This document shows positions 11,500 through 21,272 of a stretch of DNA of 23,525 nt, one piece after another. The translations under genes and the position numbers were made by a program. The notes beneath the pieces were generated by a model that ran no database searches, was not told the origin of the DNA, and was given only the letters and a program-made list of their open reading frames with translations. Position 1 is the first letter of the stretch, and each line of letters begins with the position of its first letter. The stretch covers positions 5,200-28,724 of the forward strand of contig NWUY0300001980.1 in the NCBI GenBank assembly GCA_004151065.3, given 5' to 3'. This DNA is from Larix sibirica (Eukaryota; Streptophyta; Pinopsida; Pinales; Pinaceae).

Positions 11500-13200
11500 A
11501 AGCTTAGTGTCCAAGAAGATCCAATTCTATCCAAGGTTAGAAGTTAGAGGACATGGAACTTGCAAAGGTGATCGATGTATCATCCTTGTGGGAAGGTGGC
11601 ATGCATGCTAAGAGTAGTTGCAGGATGTCGTAGAATATGAAACAAGAACTTATGCGTAAGTAATGAGAATGGGGGGTGATCTTCTGTCTCAAAAGACCAC
11701 CTGAATACCATCTTTGAATCACCAAATTCTTGTAGAGAAGATTGCTCGTATTAAGCTATTATTGTAAGAATTAGCTTTAAATCCCATAAATTTACTAGAT
11801 TGTTAGAACCTTGACCAATCCCCACTTTGAAATTAATAGAGCGATTATCTAAGATATGTATATCCATATAGTACCACCTATTTGAGGTTCCACTTTGGAT
11901 GCTCCATTGAAATAGGCCTAATCCCTGTTTTTGCCAATAGTCTTCCTTAATCACTCCTACAGTTTTAGCAATTCTTTGTTTCTTAAAATAACTCATTGTA
12001 TTTATACCTTATACTGCCACAACCAAAGGGTGTACCATTTTGTAATAAAAAATTAATGAATTTATGGCCAACTATATTCCCCATGCCACAATAAGTGGCT
12101 TATCTCTAAAAAAGATTCTTCATACATGATCACATCACTTATTCAGTCCCTCTTCAACAAAATCCCTAGTCCATATTCTTGTTAGACCAATGATACATGT
12201 TACCTTGATCCAAACCTATTGATTGTATAGACAACTCATGATTAAGTGAAAAATTGTCTTGTCTTGTTTTGACAAAGAATGCACCTCTCTAGACCTACAA
12301 AAGTCCTCTTTTGAAGAATGTCCCAAGTTGGGAGTTTGTTGTTAAGAAGAATCCACTTGAAGATTTAGGATTTAGAAGGACATTTGAAATGCCATATATC
12401 TTTCCACCACCATTTCGATAGTTCTAAGGTGCCATGCTCAATTAAAGCCTTAGGAGCTTCCTTTTGGTGTGTAAAAACCATTTAGATGTTTTGACCAAAG
12501 GAGAGATTCCTCCTCATAATTTATCCTTACTAATATTGTGAAAATATTATGAATTCAAATATCCCAAATCTCATTGTCCTCCTAATTGAATCCAAATCCC
12601 TTCTAGTCATCCAAGCATATTACCAATTAGTTGTGTTGTTGTGGTTGGGCATCCATGACAAAGTCAAAATTCATGTAGCTTGTAGATGTAAAATCATATG
12701 AATAGGAATTTTGAAGATTCCTCCATATCCAACCCATGGGTCCAATCCCACTTGAAACTTGGAACCCATTCTATTTTCCAAATCAACCGATTTCCCACCA
12801 AGGGAAAAGCAACAACCAAAACCTTCCAAATTGTAGATACATTATGGGATTTTTTTATGGGGCCTCTCAACCATTCTTCCATCAAAGTTGGGTGGATAGA
12901 TTTCCTATGGACCACCCTATACCAAAGAACTTTTTTTCAAATCAAACTCCACACTCCTTTTGCAACCAATGCTTTAGAGAATATAAATATGTTTTTCAAG
13001 CCCCAAACCCCCCAAGTTTAGGGGTGGCCAATTTATTCCATTTTACTAAAGGCGGACCTAATTATCCTTATCCCATGATCAGATGAATCTAAAGCACAAA
13101 CTTATGATCTATTCTAGAATCCCTTTTGGGATCCATGACAATGACATCTAATAGATTGACAATGCTTCCAACAAAAATTTCACAAGAACCACCCTGCCTC
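11500..13200 (-). mobile_element. LINE-B: 5'-truncated LINE, ORF2 C-terminal part, broken
   Basis: Read on the minus strand, the piece starts near 13040-13010 with PKLGGWGLKN spread over two frames, the motif just after RT in plant LINE ORF2. It continues at 12915-12694 with STIWKVLVVAFPLVGNRLIW, as in the post-RT linker that precedes the DPW motif. A decayed linker and Cys/His region follow (12690-12000), then an RNase H start near 11925 with QWSIQSGTSN and FKVGIGQGSNN, and an RNase H core near 11735 (EFGDSKMVF). There is no RT or endonuclease, so the copy is 5'-truncated, as is usual for LINEs. Stops and frameshifts are numerous. The exact ends are uncertain, and the gypsy-type LTR begins just beyond at 13245. 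Confidence 0.75.
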
Positions 13201-13244
13201 CCTTGGATATTCACCTATTACTCTAGAGATTTAATCTTTCTTCT

Positions 13245-13522
13245 TGTTAAGCCCTAGAAATTATGACATTGCATTTCTATTATTATATTAAAGTTGTTTT
13301 TATTGGTCGACTATGACCTTAATTCTAATTATACCATTTGTCTCTTATATCTACCAAGGAGATCTAGTTTTAGAGATCATCTCATATTGTGCATTCAATA
13401 CATTGTAAAAGTAAGTTGCCTCCTTTAACATGCTTCTTATTCGTCTCTTTATTTCATTCTCAAGGCACTCTGTTACTCTTTCTCTCTATTTTTATGTTAT
13501 TATGGAAATTTGGTGCTTAACA
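13245..13522 (+). mobile_element. LTR (278 bp) of an LTR retrotransposon, probably Ty3/gypsy
   Basis: The segment begins TGTTAAG and ends CTTAACA, a perfect 7-bp terminal inverted repeat with the canonical TG...CA ends. A TATA-like ttattatattaaag lies near 13277. It is followed after two bases by a primer-binding site and then by element-internal sequence, so this is the 5' LTR of a plus-strand element. I did not find a matching 3' LTR in the window, so the ends rest on the termini and the binding site and not on a second copy. Confidence 0.7.
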
Positions 13523-13524
13523 TT

Positions 13525-13538
13525 TGGTATTAGAGTCA
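13525..13538 (+). promoter_or_regulatory. Primer-binding site, initiator tRNA-Met type
   Basis: The sequence reads tggtattagagtca. The plant initiator tRNA-Met site is TGGTATCAGAGCCA, so 12 of 14 bases match and both differences are C-to-T. Its place two bases after the LTR end CA is correct for priming minus-strand DNA synthesis. Confidence 0.75.
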
Positions 13539-13559
13539 TTTTCATTATAACTTGTTTTT

Positions 13560-14507
13560 GAGATGTTTCAAATAACAATTTTTTTAGGAACCTTAGGAGA
13601 CACAGTGAAGTACCTATGGTAAAAGAAATAGGTCCCAGTTCACTATACTTTTAGAGTTATAGTCTATCGAAGTTCGTGTGTTTGATTAGTTTGAAAACTA
13701 TTCTCAAATAGGTGTTTTGGATAAAACTATTGTATATGAATATTGAAAGATACAAATTGCATGCCACTTGTTGCATAAAAAAGAAGACAAGTCAAAGTGG
13801 TTTTGGTAAAACTTTTAGAAGTATATCATAAAAATTGGACATGTGGTAGGTTGTACAAGTGCGCTCTCCTAAAAGGGACAAAAACAAGAAGTTTTTGGGA
13901 AAGTCACAATAATTTTCTCTAGCTTATCAAAATCTGATCAAACCTGTGGCATTATAGAGAAGACAAACTATGCTACTTTAGGCTGAAATTTTAGACTCAG
14001 AGAGGTGGAAATTCAGAGATACTTCAGGAGAAAGGTCAACTAGCAAGACAAGTTACAAAACACAGTTTTTAAAGGTTGTTAACTTGAAACTTGCATAACT
14101 TTTGATTGGAAGATTTGTTATGGTGGTTCAAATGGTTTAATGGATAAAAAAATAAAGAAAACTAGTAAATATTAATGGCCTCACATGGAAAGAGGTGGAG
14201 AAAAAAATTCTACGCCCGCTAAACCTCCTAAAGGCTCATCCATGACATAAGATGAGCGTTACAATGTGAAATGTAGTTTATCCAAGCTTACTAAAAGAGT
14301 AGAGAAAATTGAAACTACAATGCTAAACAAAGTAGGCATCACAAGTATGGTAAATAAGGATGATAAGGTCTAATAACATGACGGAATTGCTTAAAAAGGG
14401 ACACCATAATGTAATTGCACAATTGTGCCCATTAGATTTTCAAGCATCTATACCCTCTATTCTAGTGTATCTCGAAAGAGTTATTGACAATCATTCCAAG
14501 GTATTTG
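13560..14507 (+). pseudogene. Gypsy-type internal remnants (gag-like, then pre-RT pol)
   Basis: The sequence after the primer-binding site is badly decayed. A gag-like reading can be followed weakly (FENYSQIGVLDK near 13690, ACHLLHKKEDKSKWFW near 13758), and a Lys-rich reading occurs at about 14270-14370. From about 14371 to 14507 the frame reads TELLKKGHHNVIAQLCPLD and then VIDNHSKVF. This resembles the stretch just before the reverse transcriptase of plant Ty3/gypsy polyproteins. Protease and any gag zinc knuckle are not seen, so sequence is missing between the two parts. Similarity stops abruptly at the N at 14508. The gypsy assignment rests mainly on the last 45 residues. Confidence 0.5.
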
Positions 14508-14508
14508 N
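14508..14508. other. Ambiguous base N at a homology breakpoint
   Basis: This is the only non-ACGT base I noticed. Plus-strand gypsy similarity runs up to it (HSKVF) and minus-strand PLE similarity runs up to it from the other side (LNNQ). It may be a collapsed assembly gap or an uncertain join. Confidence 0.7.
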
Positions 14509-15505
14509 TTTGGTTGTTTAGATTCCTGAAGAATTCATCTAAAATTTCCCTTCCATGAGGCCATATTTTGTTTTTGTAGTCCACAAATCTATTCCACCGC
14601 TTGGGATTCAATGGAGACATTTCTAAGGATTTCTTTTTGAATATTTCCATGTACATATTTGTGATAACTAGAGAGAAGTGTGAATGCATGGAAACAGACT
14701 TTGTTTTTTCATAGATTATTCCTTAAAAGCTAAAGTATGAGTACCTTAAACATACACTTACCATACTTTCCATTTCATTTCTTTTTATTTCTTTTATGAC
14801 ATTAATGGTTTCTTGAATCAGAATTTTAGTGAGCAATTATACCACATCAAAGTTGACTAAGATGTCTCACTCCTCCACTTTTTGATATTTTATTTCATTT
14901 ACCCATGAAGTTGAGTCCTTGAAAAATGAATCAGATTATCCCATGAAGTGTTTTAGCCTTCTTTCAAACCATTTGGCAAGTTTGTATGTCAGGGATCCAA
15001 TTATGTTAACAATGGGCCTTAGAGGTAGTCCTTCTTTGTGAATTTCCGGGGTTCCATAAATGTGAGGTATAACTAGCTATATTGGTATAATAAAAATATT
15101 ATAATTTCCTCCATGGGAGATTTCTTTAATGGTATGGGTTACTTCTCTTATAATTTATTGTTAGGACCCCTTGAGAGATTTCTATAGTTGTCACTCTATG
15201 TTAGATGGTTCAACATTTTCTGGTTATACTCACTTGTTCAACATGACTATGGTGTTCCCCATATCATCCTTGAGCAACTTAATGCTCATTTTATCCTAAT
15301 TTTCTTCAGATCTAGCTCTTCTTCCTTCGAGATATTTATTTTTGGTAGTTTTTCCCTCCTCATTAGCACCACACATTCTTTCGTTCTAGCTTTGGCTTTG
15401 TCTTTCGGGAAATTATTGATGGTCGTTTCGATGCTACATAATATCCCCTTTATGGGAAATTTAGATCCAACTTATTTGGATCTATCACAAAGTTCATGCT
15501 AAAAA
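14509..15505 (-). pseudogene. PLE-A: Penelope-like reverse transcriptase fragment
   Basis: Read on the minus strand from about 15505: an N-terminal stretch (KGILCSIETTINNFPKDKAK), then DDMGNTIVMLNK near 15270, matching the PLE DKGN..VVM motif. IYGTPEIHKEGLPLRP follows near 15060, and a decayed FDVV region near 14850. At 14689-14510 comes NMYMEIF, then RFVDY followed by IWPHGREILDEF. The catalytic YVDD has become FVDY (14577-14588). The order and spacing equal PLE-B, so the two are one family. The copy ends at the N at 14508 in mid-RT and has no GIY-YIG domain. That is a 3' loss, unlike the 5' truncation usual for target-primed elements. Frames change several times. Confidence 0.75.
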
Positions 15506-16015
15506 TTAAAACATTATAGTCGCTTCATCCAAGTTAAGATTTGAAAGAATAACCGCGCTTGGTTCAGGATCTATCTCAATGTGTTCTTTTAATTTATTTT
15601 ATAATTAAAGAAAAGATCCACGTCAAGATTCTATCTCTGTAGTTATTTATTAACTGATGTTTAATCACAAAAAACCAAGGAATAATATTTTAGAAAAATG
15701 AGATCAATAGACCGGACAGTGGTTTTCATCTGCGTCCTTTCCAACTAGTGAACCTCACCTAGTGTTTCCCTTTCATATAGGGAAGAAATCATTAAATATG
15801 TTGGATCATTCATGATGGTGCGCATGTTGTATTAATTATTGGATAATAGGATTAGATGGATATGAATACTTTCAGCTCTTGAGGATGATCTTAGAGAAGG
15901 ATCAAAACCGCTGAGAAATACAAAAAAAACCTAACGCAGTTTTCTGCTTTCTTTTTAAATATGCACTACATAATTTAATTAATGGTGTATAACCTGACTT
16001 CTATCTTGTTAAATG
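15506..16015. other. Non-coding stretch, nothing recognised
   Basis: AT-rich with frequent stops and no domain or repeat that I recognise. It could hold the 5' end of PLE-A (minus) or the leader of the copia element that follows, but I see no LTR end or primer-binding site. Confidence 0.5.
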
Positions 16016-16019
16016 TTTC

Positions 16020-17340
16020 TAAATAAATGATCACAAAATCCCTTCGAGGAAACTCAGGAATTTGTATGAGACTAAATCCATAATAAATAAGGTTTTCCTA
16101 TAAAAACAACTTTATCATATGAGGATGAAGGAGGCTTCAATATGGAAAATCATCTAAATGAGTTTGATGCCATAATTAACAAATTTCTCTTCATTTTTTG
16201 TAAAGGTGGAGGATGGGGACAGAGTGATCATTTTACTTTGTTCCCTCCTATATACCTAGGATCATACATATGGTGTTGACCATCACCAACTCATCATTAG
16301 GAACTCTGAAATTTGATGATGTGGTCACTGCTTTTCCAGGAGAAGATTTGAGGTGAAAATCATATAGGGATCCCTCTATTAGTGAATCCATATCTATGAG
16401 AGGGATATCTAGCATAAGGGGTCAACAAGGGAGATCACAGTCCAAATCCAAGTCTAAAGGACACAAGATGAAAGGGAAGTCCTAGAACTATGGGAAAACA
16501 GGGCACTTGAGGAAGGACTGTTCGCATCTGAAGAAACAAAAGAAGGATGAAAAGATAGATCAACCATTAGTTAGAGCTAGTATAGTATATTTAGAAGAGT
16601 CTAAAGCATGAGAGGCATTATTTTTTAGTAACAACAGATCTCTTATATATGCTTGGGTTTTTGACATAAGTGCATATTTCCAAATGTCTCCACATAGAGA
16701 CTGATTTGTCAAATATCAACCATATAGTGGTGGTATGGTCTACTTGGGTGATTATCATCATTTGGAAATTGTGGGAAGAGGGGACATTAAGATCAATATA
16801 TATGATGGAAAATAAAGGAAGATGTGTGATGTATGACGTGTAGAAACTATACACAAGAATTTTATCTCAATCAATATGATGGATAAGATGGGGTATTCTA
16901 CTACATCTGGTGGAAATTATTGCAAAATTACAAAAGTTGTCATAGTAGAAAAAGGGTAATATTATGGGACCATGTATCATTTATATAGTGATACAGTGAC
17001 AAATCATAATATAACAACAGACTCTGGGGATATTTTGGATGTAGTGATGTTGTGGCATTAAATGAGTGAAAAAGTTTCAAAAATATACATGACTAAAAAT
17101 ATACATGACTAAGGTATGATTTCTGGGATTGAGTCTTTTGATTTAGACTTGTGTGAGTCCTGCATTTTTGGTAAACAAAAGGGAGTTTTGTTTACTACAA
17201 GCTTTTGCAAAAGTTATGATCTTTCGAAAGAGGAGCTAGAATGTTGTGTTAGCGTTTTTGTCATCGATGTTTCAATCACATCACGTGATCATCTTCAAGA
17301 GAAAAACAAATATCAAGGAAAGAGTATCCCAAATACGATA
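16020..17340 (+). pseudogene. Ty1/copia gag-protease-integrase fragment, broken
   Basis: Order from the left: a gag part (LYHMRMKE near 16110; NHLNEFDAIINKF at 16150-16190), an Arg/Ser/Lys-rich stretch, and a CCHC knuckle near 16480-16520. The knuckle reads YGKTGHLRKDC, with its first two Cys lost and a TAG at 16483 where Trp is usual. Protease follows: AWVFDISAYFQMSPHRD near 16650, with catalytic Asp at 16663-16665 kept but the usual TGA after it changed to ISA. Next come YSGGMVYLGDYHHLEIVGRG near 16730, YHLYSDTVTNHN near 16980, a shortened LWH motif near 17050, and an intact CESCIFGKQK at 17155-17185 (integrase zinc region). Similarity fades after about 17250. No RT, RNase H or LTRs were found, so the element is truncated and long dead. 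Confidence 0.8.
17081..17112. repeat. 16-bp perfect tandem duplication in the copia fragment
   Basis: The 16-bp unit aaatatacatgactaa occurs twice in direct contact (17081-17096 and 17097-17112) just after the LWH region. The period is not a multiple of three, so it disturbs the frame. Confidence 0.85.
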
Positions 17341-17509
17341 TAAACAATCAAGATTGAAGAAAGATTATTAGAGGAGGAAGGTAAACTAGCCTTGCTCTTA
17401 TAATAATTAGCATTTAAAAAACAATTAGAGAAGAGAGGTTGGAATTTAATTCAAGCATTAAACCAACACAACTAATACCTTAATAGTTATTTAAGCACAA
17501 TAATTTTTT
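17341..17509. other. Junction between copia fragment and PLE-B, no gene
   Basis: AT-rich spacer. It may include the 3' untranslated region of PLE-B (minus strand). No terminal repeat or target-site duplication is clear to me. Confidence 0.4.
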
Positions 17510-17531
17510 GGAGTAAATGAATAATAGGTTT

Positions 17532-17840
17532 CTAGGCATAATTGATTTTAAAGCCATCATCTCTATTGGTATTATTTGGGTTTTTCTCAATTTCTACAGA
17601 TTCTCTAATATTCCATTTTGTATAATGGTGTACTTTGGCATTACTTTTCACATCTTCTAAACAAACTTGGTGACTGGTATTCTTTGAATGTTAAGCTAGA
17701 GAAGATTGATTAGTTATGTTGTCTCTAAGATATGCATTATGCTCTTCTTTTCTAATCTGGAATTTTCTTCTTGTCTCGCCAATATATTGATTTTCACAAG
17801 AAAAAGGTATAGTGTATACACCTTTATAAGTCTTTGGCTA
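17532..17840 (-). pseudogene. PLE-B GIY-YIG endonuclease domain
   Basis: This domain nicks the target for priming. On the minus strand it begins GVYTIPFSCENQYIGETRRK: GVY codons at 17822-17814 and YIG codons at 17786-17778, the two tyrosine motifs that name the fold. FQIRKEEH follows with the expected Arg and His. Near 17600 comes IRESVEIEKNPNNTNRDDG, with the Glu of the active site and the N-rich end typical of PLEs. One of the two Cys usual before YIG is missing (FSCEN). The frame closes at TAG 17534-17532, where the family usually has Trp before a P-I ending, so this stop may itself be a mutation. About 95 residues are present, a normal length. Confidence 0.85.
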
Positions 17841-18169
17841 TATTGGGTATTTGGCTAAGTCCACCATACCCTTAATAGTAATAGGGGGGAAGGCTACCTT
17901 TATATTTCCTTTCTTCAAAATCCTTATCAATTTGTCAGTTGTCCCCTTTATATATGGGAGGGTGGTTTTTTCCCTTCCTCATCATTGTGATTTCTTGGAT
18001 GTGGTCTTATCACTTTATTAATCACTTGATTGAAAGTTATTTATTCATACCCATTATTCTTGAATTGGCATGGATAAATTGCCTAACTCTTGCTCCACAT
18101 GATTCATGTCAGATATGTCGATCGCTCGAGTCACTAAAGTATTAAGAACACCTACCTTTTGCACAGGAT

Positions 18170-19380
18170 AGTGATGTAATTTGGTAACTAAATATATGTC
18201 AATGTGATTTTTCTTCCGATAATCCTAATGATCCAAAGAGCTCATTAGATTCTTTGTTATGAGAACATCAAGGAATGGTACACATTTGTTTTCTTCCACC
18301 TCCATAGTGAATTATATATTATTATTATGATTATTCAAATGTTCAAGGAATTTGGTAAGTCTTTCATTTGTGTGAGGCCAAATAACACTAGTATCATCAA
18401 CATATCTTTTCCATAAATTTGGATTTGATGGGAAAGATTCTATAAATTTTCTTTAAAAAATATCCATGTACAAGTTTGCAACAAGAGGGGGTTATGGATA
18501 TCCCATTGAAATTCCCTCTATTTTCTCATAAAGAACTTCTTAGAAAATGAAGTAGGTGGACTTCAAACAACTTTACCAGATCTTTCATATCTTCATCTAT
18601 CAAAGGCCCAACTAGCTAAATAGCCTCATCCATCAGGATTTTTGTAAACAACAAAACTACATCAAAACTAATTAGAGTATCATTTTCATCACTTCTTATA
18701 TTTTTAATCTCATTCATCCAATGGGGGGTATCTTTGAAAAATGAATCTATGTTTCCCAAAAGACAACGTAGTTTTTTAGCAAGAAAATTTGAGAGTTGAT
18801 ATGTCGGTGAGCCAATCATGTATTTACAATTAGTCTTAATGGATATCCTTCTTTGTGGTCTTAATGGATATCCTTCTTTGTGTACCTTTGGTAACCCATA
18901 TATATATATATGAGTTGTAACCAATTTTTGTGGGTATAAGTTTTAACTTTGTGTTCTCATCAATGGATGATGATGTCATGGTAGCTTTTGTGATTTATTT
19001 TATGATCTTCTTGCTTAAATCTTTGTTGAGTCTTGTGTAGAATCCACTCGTTGTTATATGTTACATAATTTTGTTGTCATAATCTACTATATTCATAACC
19101 AAAATAGCATTCCCCTTATCATCCTTGATCCTTGTCCTTTCTCATTATTTTTTATGTGACTTCTTCATATTTGTTGATATTCCTCTTCAATGATCTAGCT
19201 CTTCTCATGGATGTGTCACATTCTTGCCTTATTACCTCAATGGTTTCAACGGGAAGATGTTTAATAATAGATTCAACGTTACATACCAAATCTTTGATGG
19301 GAACCTTTGTGGGAGCAATAGAAAATTTTAATCCATAACTTAAAATGCTTACGTTGTTGCATTGAATTGCTGATCCAAGA
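18170..19380 (-). pseudogene. PLE-B reverse transcriptase region, broken
   Basis: The RT copies element RNA into DNA at a nicked target. Visible on the minus strand: IKHLPVETIEVIRQECDT near 19240; DKGNAILVMNIVDYDNKI near 19110-19060; YGLPKVHKEGYPLRP at about 18900-18860; GSPTYQLSNFLAKKL near 18800; DTLISFDVVLLFTKI near 18670 (motif A Asp); GISMG and LVHGYF near 18510-18470; and KRYVDDTSVIWPHTNE near 18405-18360. The catalytic YVDD is intact at 18404-18393 (minus). A 25-bp duplication at 18833-18882 falls in the region after PLRP and shifts the frame. Several other frame changes and stops show it is inactive. IWPH after YVDD is shared with PLE-A. Confidence 0.85.
18833..18882. repeat. 25-bp perfect tandem duplication in PLE-B RT
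   Basis: The 25-bp unit starting gtcttaatggatatccttct occurs at 18833-18857 and again at 18858-18882 with no difference. PLE-A carries a single version here, so the duplication is private to PLE-B. Because 25 is not a multiple of three, it breaks the RT frame. Perfect identity suggests it is more recent than most substitutions around it. Confidence 0.9.
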
Positions 19381-19779
19381 GATTAATAATGGCCCATTTA
19401 TATGTGCCACGCCCATACATAGTGTCCCATTGATTGTTATTAGGCTTCGTAAATATTTTGGTATGGTTTTAGCAGTTTTCATGTATACGTGTTCACATCT
19501 AACAACAACGATTCGATCGGTATTCAACTAGAGATCACGGTTCATTGAGTTTGCCAACTTAAGTGCATACCATATGCTTTTCTTGATAGAGAGTTAGGTT
19601 CCCTTCTCGTGCATTTAATTTCAATCTTGTGAGTGCCATGTTGGTATTATTAAAAACCTTATCGTATTTATAGATAAGTCGATGTTTAATTATCACGAAA
19701 CCTCGAACTATCATTGAATCTATACAAATTTTTAAAAATGAAAGACCTACCATCATGTGTGTTAATTTTATAAAAGTTT

Positions 19780-19925
19780 AAGTTCCGATCTTTTGCAACT
19801 TATTCATTATGATATATTTGGACTAGTCCCACTCTTTCTATGAAAGGTGCAAGATATTTTCTTACTTTAATAGATGATTATTCTAAAGGACTGTGGTTGT
19901 ATTTCAATTGTCATTAAAATCTTAA
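19780..19925 (+). pseudogene. Second copia integrase scrap
   Basis: On the plus strand LLQLIHYDIFGLVP is followed, after a frame change near 19840, by SMKGARYFLTLIDDYSKGLW. This is the start of the copia integrase catalytic core, in which the paired Asp of IDDYS follows the H-x-D region. Only about 45 residues remain, with nothing recognisable on either side. It overlaps in protein coordinates with the end of the copia piece at 16.0-17.3 kb, so it is probably a different element. Confidence 0.7.
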
Positions 19926-20249
19926 CTAAATTGAGTAAATTGATTGGAACATATATTAACACCACCTTACTTTTACTAGCCACCTTGCTTATCTTGATCT
20001 TTCAAATGTTTATTTCCAAAAGAACCCACAATGTCACAATCATTTAGACTATAATTTTCATTCTTAACAATAGATTCTTCCTCTATATTTATGTTATTAA
20101 AATTTGCAAGTGCTTCTAGGTAGTGGAAACATATCAAGTTCTAAAAACTAATTAGTAAAACATAATTGTCAATTAAATTTAAAAGACAACAATAAGAAAA
20201 TTAATAGCTTTTTGTTGAGCAATTAGTTCATAAAATGATTTCATGCACA
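19926..20249. other. AT-rich stretch, no gene recognised
   Basis: Short frames only; no domain, repeat or RNA seen. Confidence 0.5.
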
Positions 20250-21272
20250 TCTCCCATTGCATTGTCTCCACTACTGAAACAAACAACATATTTCTCGATT
20301 GTTACATTGAACAAACAATTATATATCCCGCATATAATGATAGAACCATTCCTTTAGGTGAAGTAAATATATCAATAATGTGATCCTGGAACATTGGAAT
20401 CCATTATTTTGCAATAACCAATCCGTAAGTTTGGGATATAATGAGGAGACTCATTATAATCCTACCAATCCATATCCATGTGAATAATAGAGACATGGTC
20501 TCCTTCTAGTCCAACTCTCCAAACACTATATAATAGAGAAACCTATGAAATATGTTTTTGAATAATTTGTGTAAACCCCGATGAATGGGTACTCCTTAAT
20601 AGGCTTCGTTTTATTTTGGAGAATTGGGAAAATACTTTACCGATCACATATGTTGAATTGACATCAATTACTAAAATTAAGGTACATTTTTCTACATTTG
20701 AACCGAGATAAATCAACAATTCAAGAAAATCATTATACATCTATTGGTGATGGAAGTTACTCGTATCAACAACAACAAGTTCACAACAAAGTTTGGGTTG
20801 AAGAAACTAATGTCCATTAGTGTGCTAAGAAAGGAAAATGAAAAACAACATCAACAAGCAAACCACAATATATATTTTTCAAAGTCGCTTGGCACATCAA
20901 TACCTCTATCCATAATATAAAGACCTAAAATATTTGTTGCGGGCATACGACTACCTTCTGATTTATCAAAATGATTAGATCGGCCTTCTGCTTGAGAGTC
21001 TTTGAATGAATCCCTTTCAAAGTTTTAAAGGGTGATAGAGCAATATCTTTCTCTAAATCAACTAAACAAGCTCTTCTAAGATATATTAACAAATTTTCAT
21101 GATGGATATTTGTGAGCTTGTTCTTCATATTCAATAGATGTAATATGAAAAAAGATTTTGTTGACAATTTTTTTTTTCTTAAAACAAATAAAACACCATT
21201 GTTCAAATCGGTCTTGTTGAAGGTCCCTGACCGAAACCTAAATGTATGATCATACAATGGTAAATAACACAT
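20250..21272 (-). other. Unrecognised, possibly once coding region
   Basis: The minus strand carries an open 115-codon frame (21272-20925) with a Lys/Leu-rich composition (PFKTLKGIHSKTLKQKADLI) and no low-complexity bias. A further open piece lies at 20740-20543 (GSNVEKCTLILVIDVNSTYV), and readable segments continue to about 20250 in shifting frames. I do not recognise a family. The lack of stops in the first piece is only weak evidence in AT-rich DNA. It could be a decayed host gene fragment, part of an unknown transposon, or chance. Confidence 0.3.

Larger units (their letters stand above)
17510..19770 (-). mobile_element. PLE-B: Penelope-like element with RT and GIY-YIG endonuclease
   Basis: On the minus strand the copy carries the full order of domains of an endonuclease-bearing PLE: an N-terminal helical stretch (about 19750-19400; NTNMALTRLKLNAREGN), an RT core, and a C-terminal GIY-YIG endonuclease. 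The span of about 2.2 kb (roughly 750 codons) fits a complete PLE ORF. The pseudo-LTRs typical of Penelope are not resolved, so the true ends are unknown. Copia sequence lies on both sides, but the two copia pieces overlap in the protein they encode and so are probably separate elements. Endonuclease-bearing PLEs are common in animals; among plants they are known mainly from conifers (Dryad). Confidence 0.85.

Noticed and set aside
12698-13086. Plus-strand frames of 107 and 116 codons
   Set aside because: They are antisense to the LINE-B ORF2 remnant; the minus strand carries the recognisable post-RT motifs.
15188-15502. Plus-strand frame of 104 codons with hydrophobic stretches
   Set aside because: Antisense to the PLE-A N-terminal region; the apparent membrane segments come from AT-rich complement sequence.
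18897-18912. (AT)n run as a promoter TATA element
   Set aside because: It is a short microsatellite inside the PLE-B RT pseudogene, with no gene downstream.
19132-19338. Plus-strand frame of 68 codons
   Set aside because: Antisense to the PLE-B RT region, whose minus-strand reading has family motifs.
16020-19925. A single copia element split by insertion of PLE-B
   Set aside because: The two copia pieces flank PLE-B on the same strand, but both seem to cover the start of integrase and differ in sequence there, so they overlap instead of joining. Two separate elements fit better.
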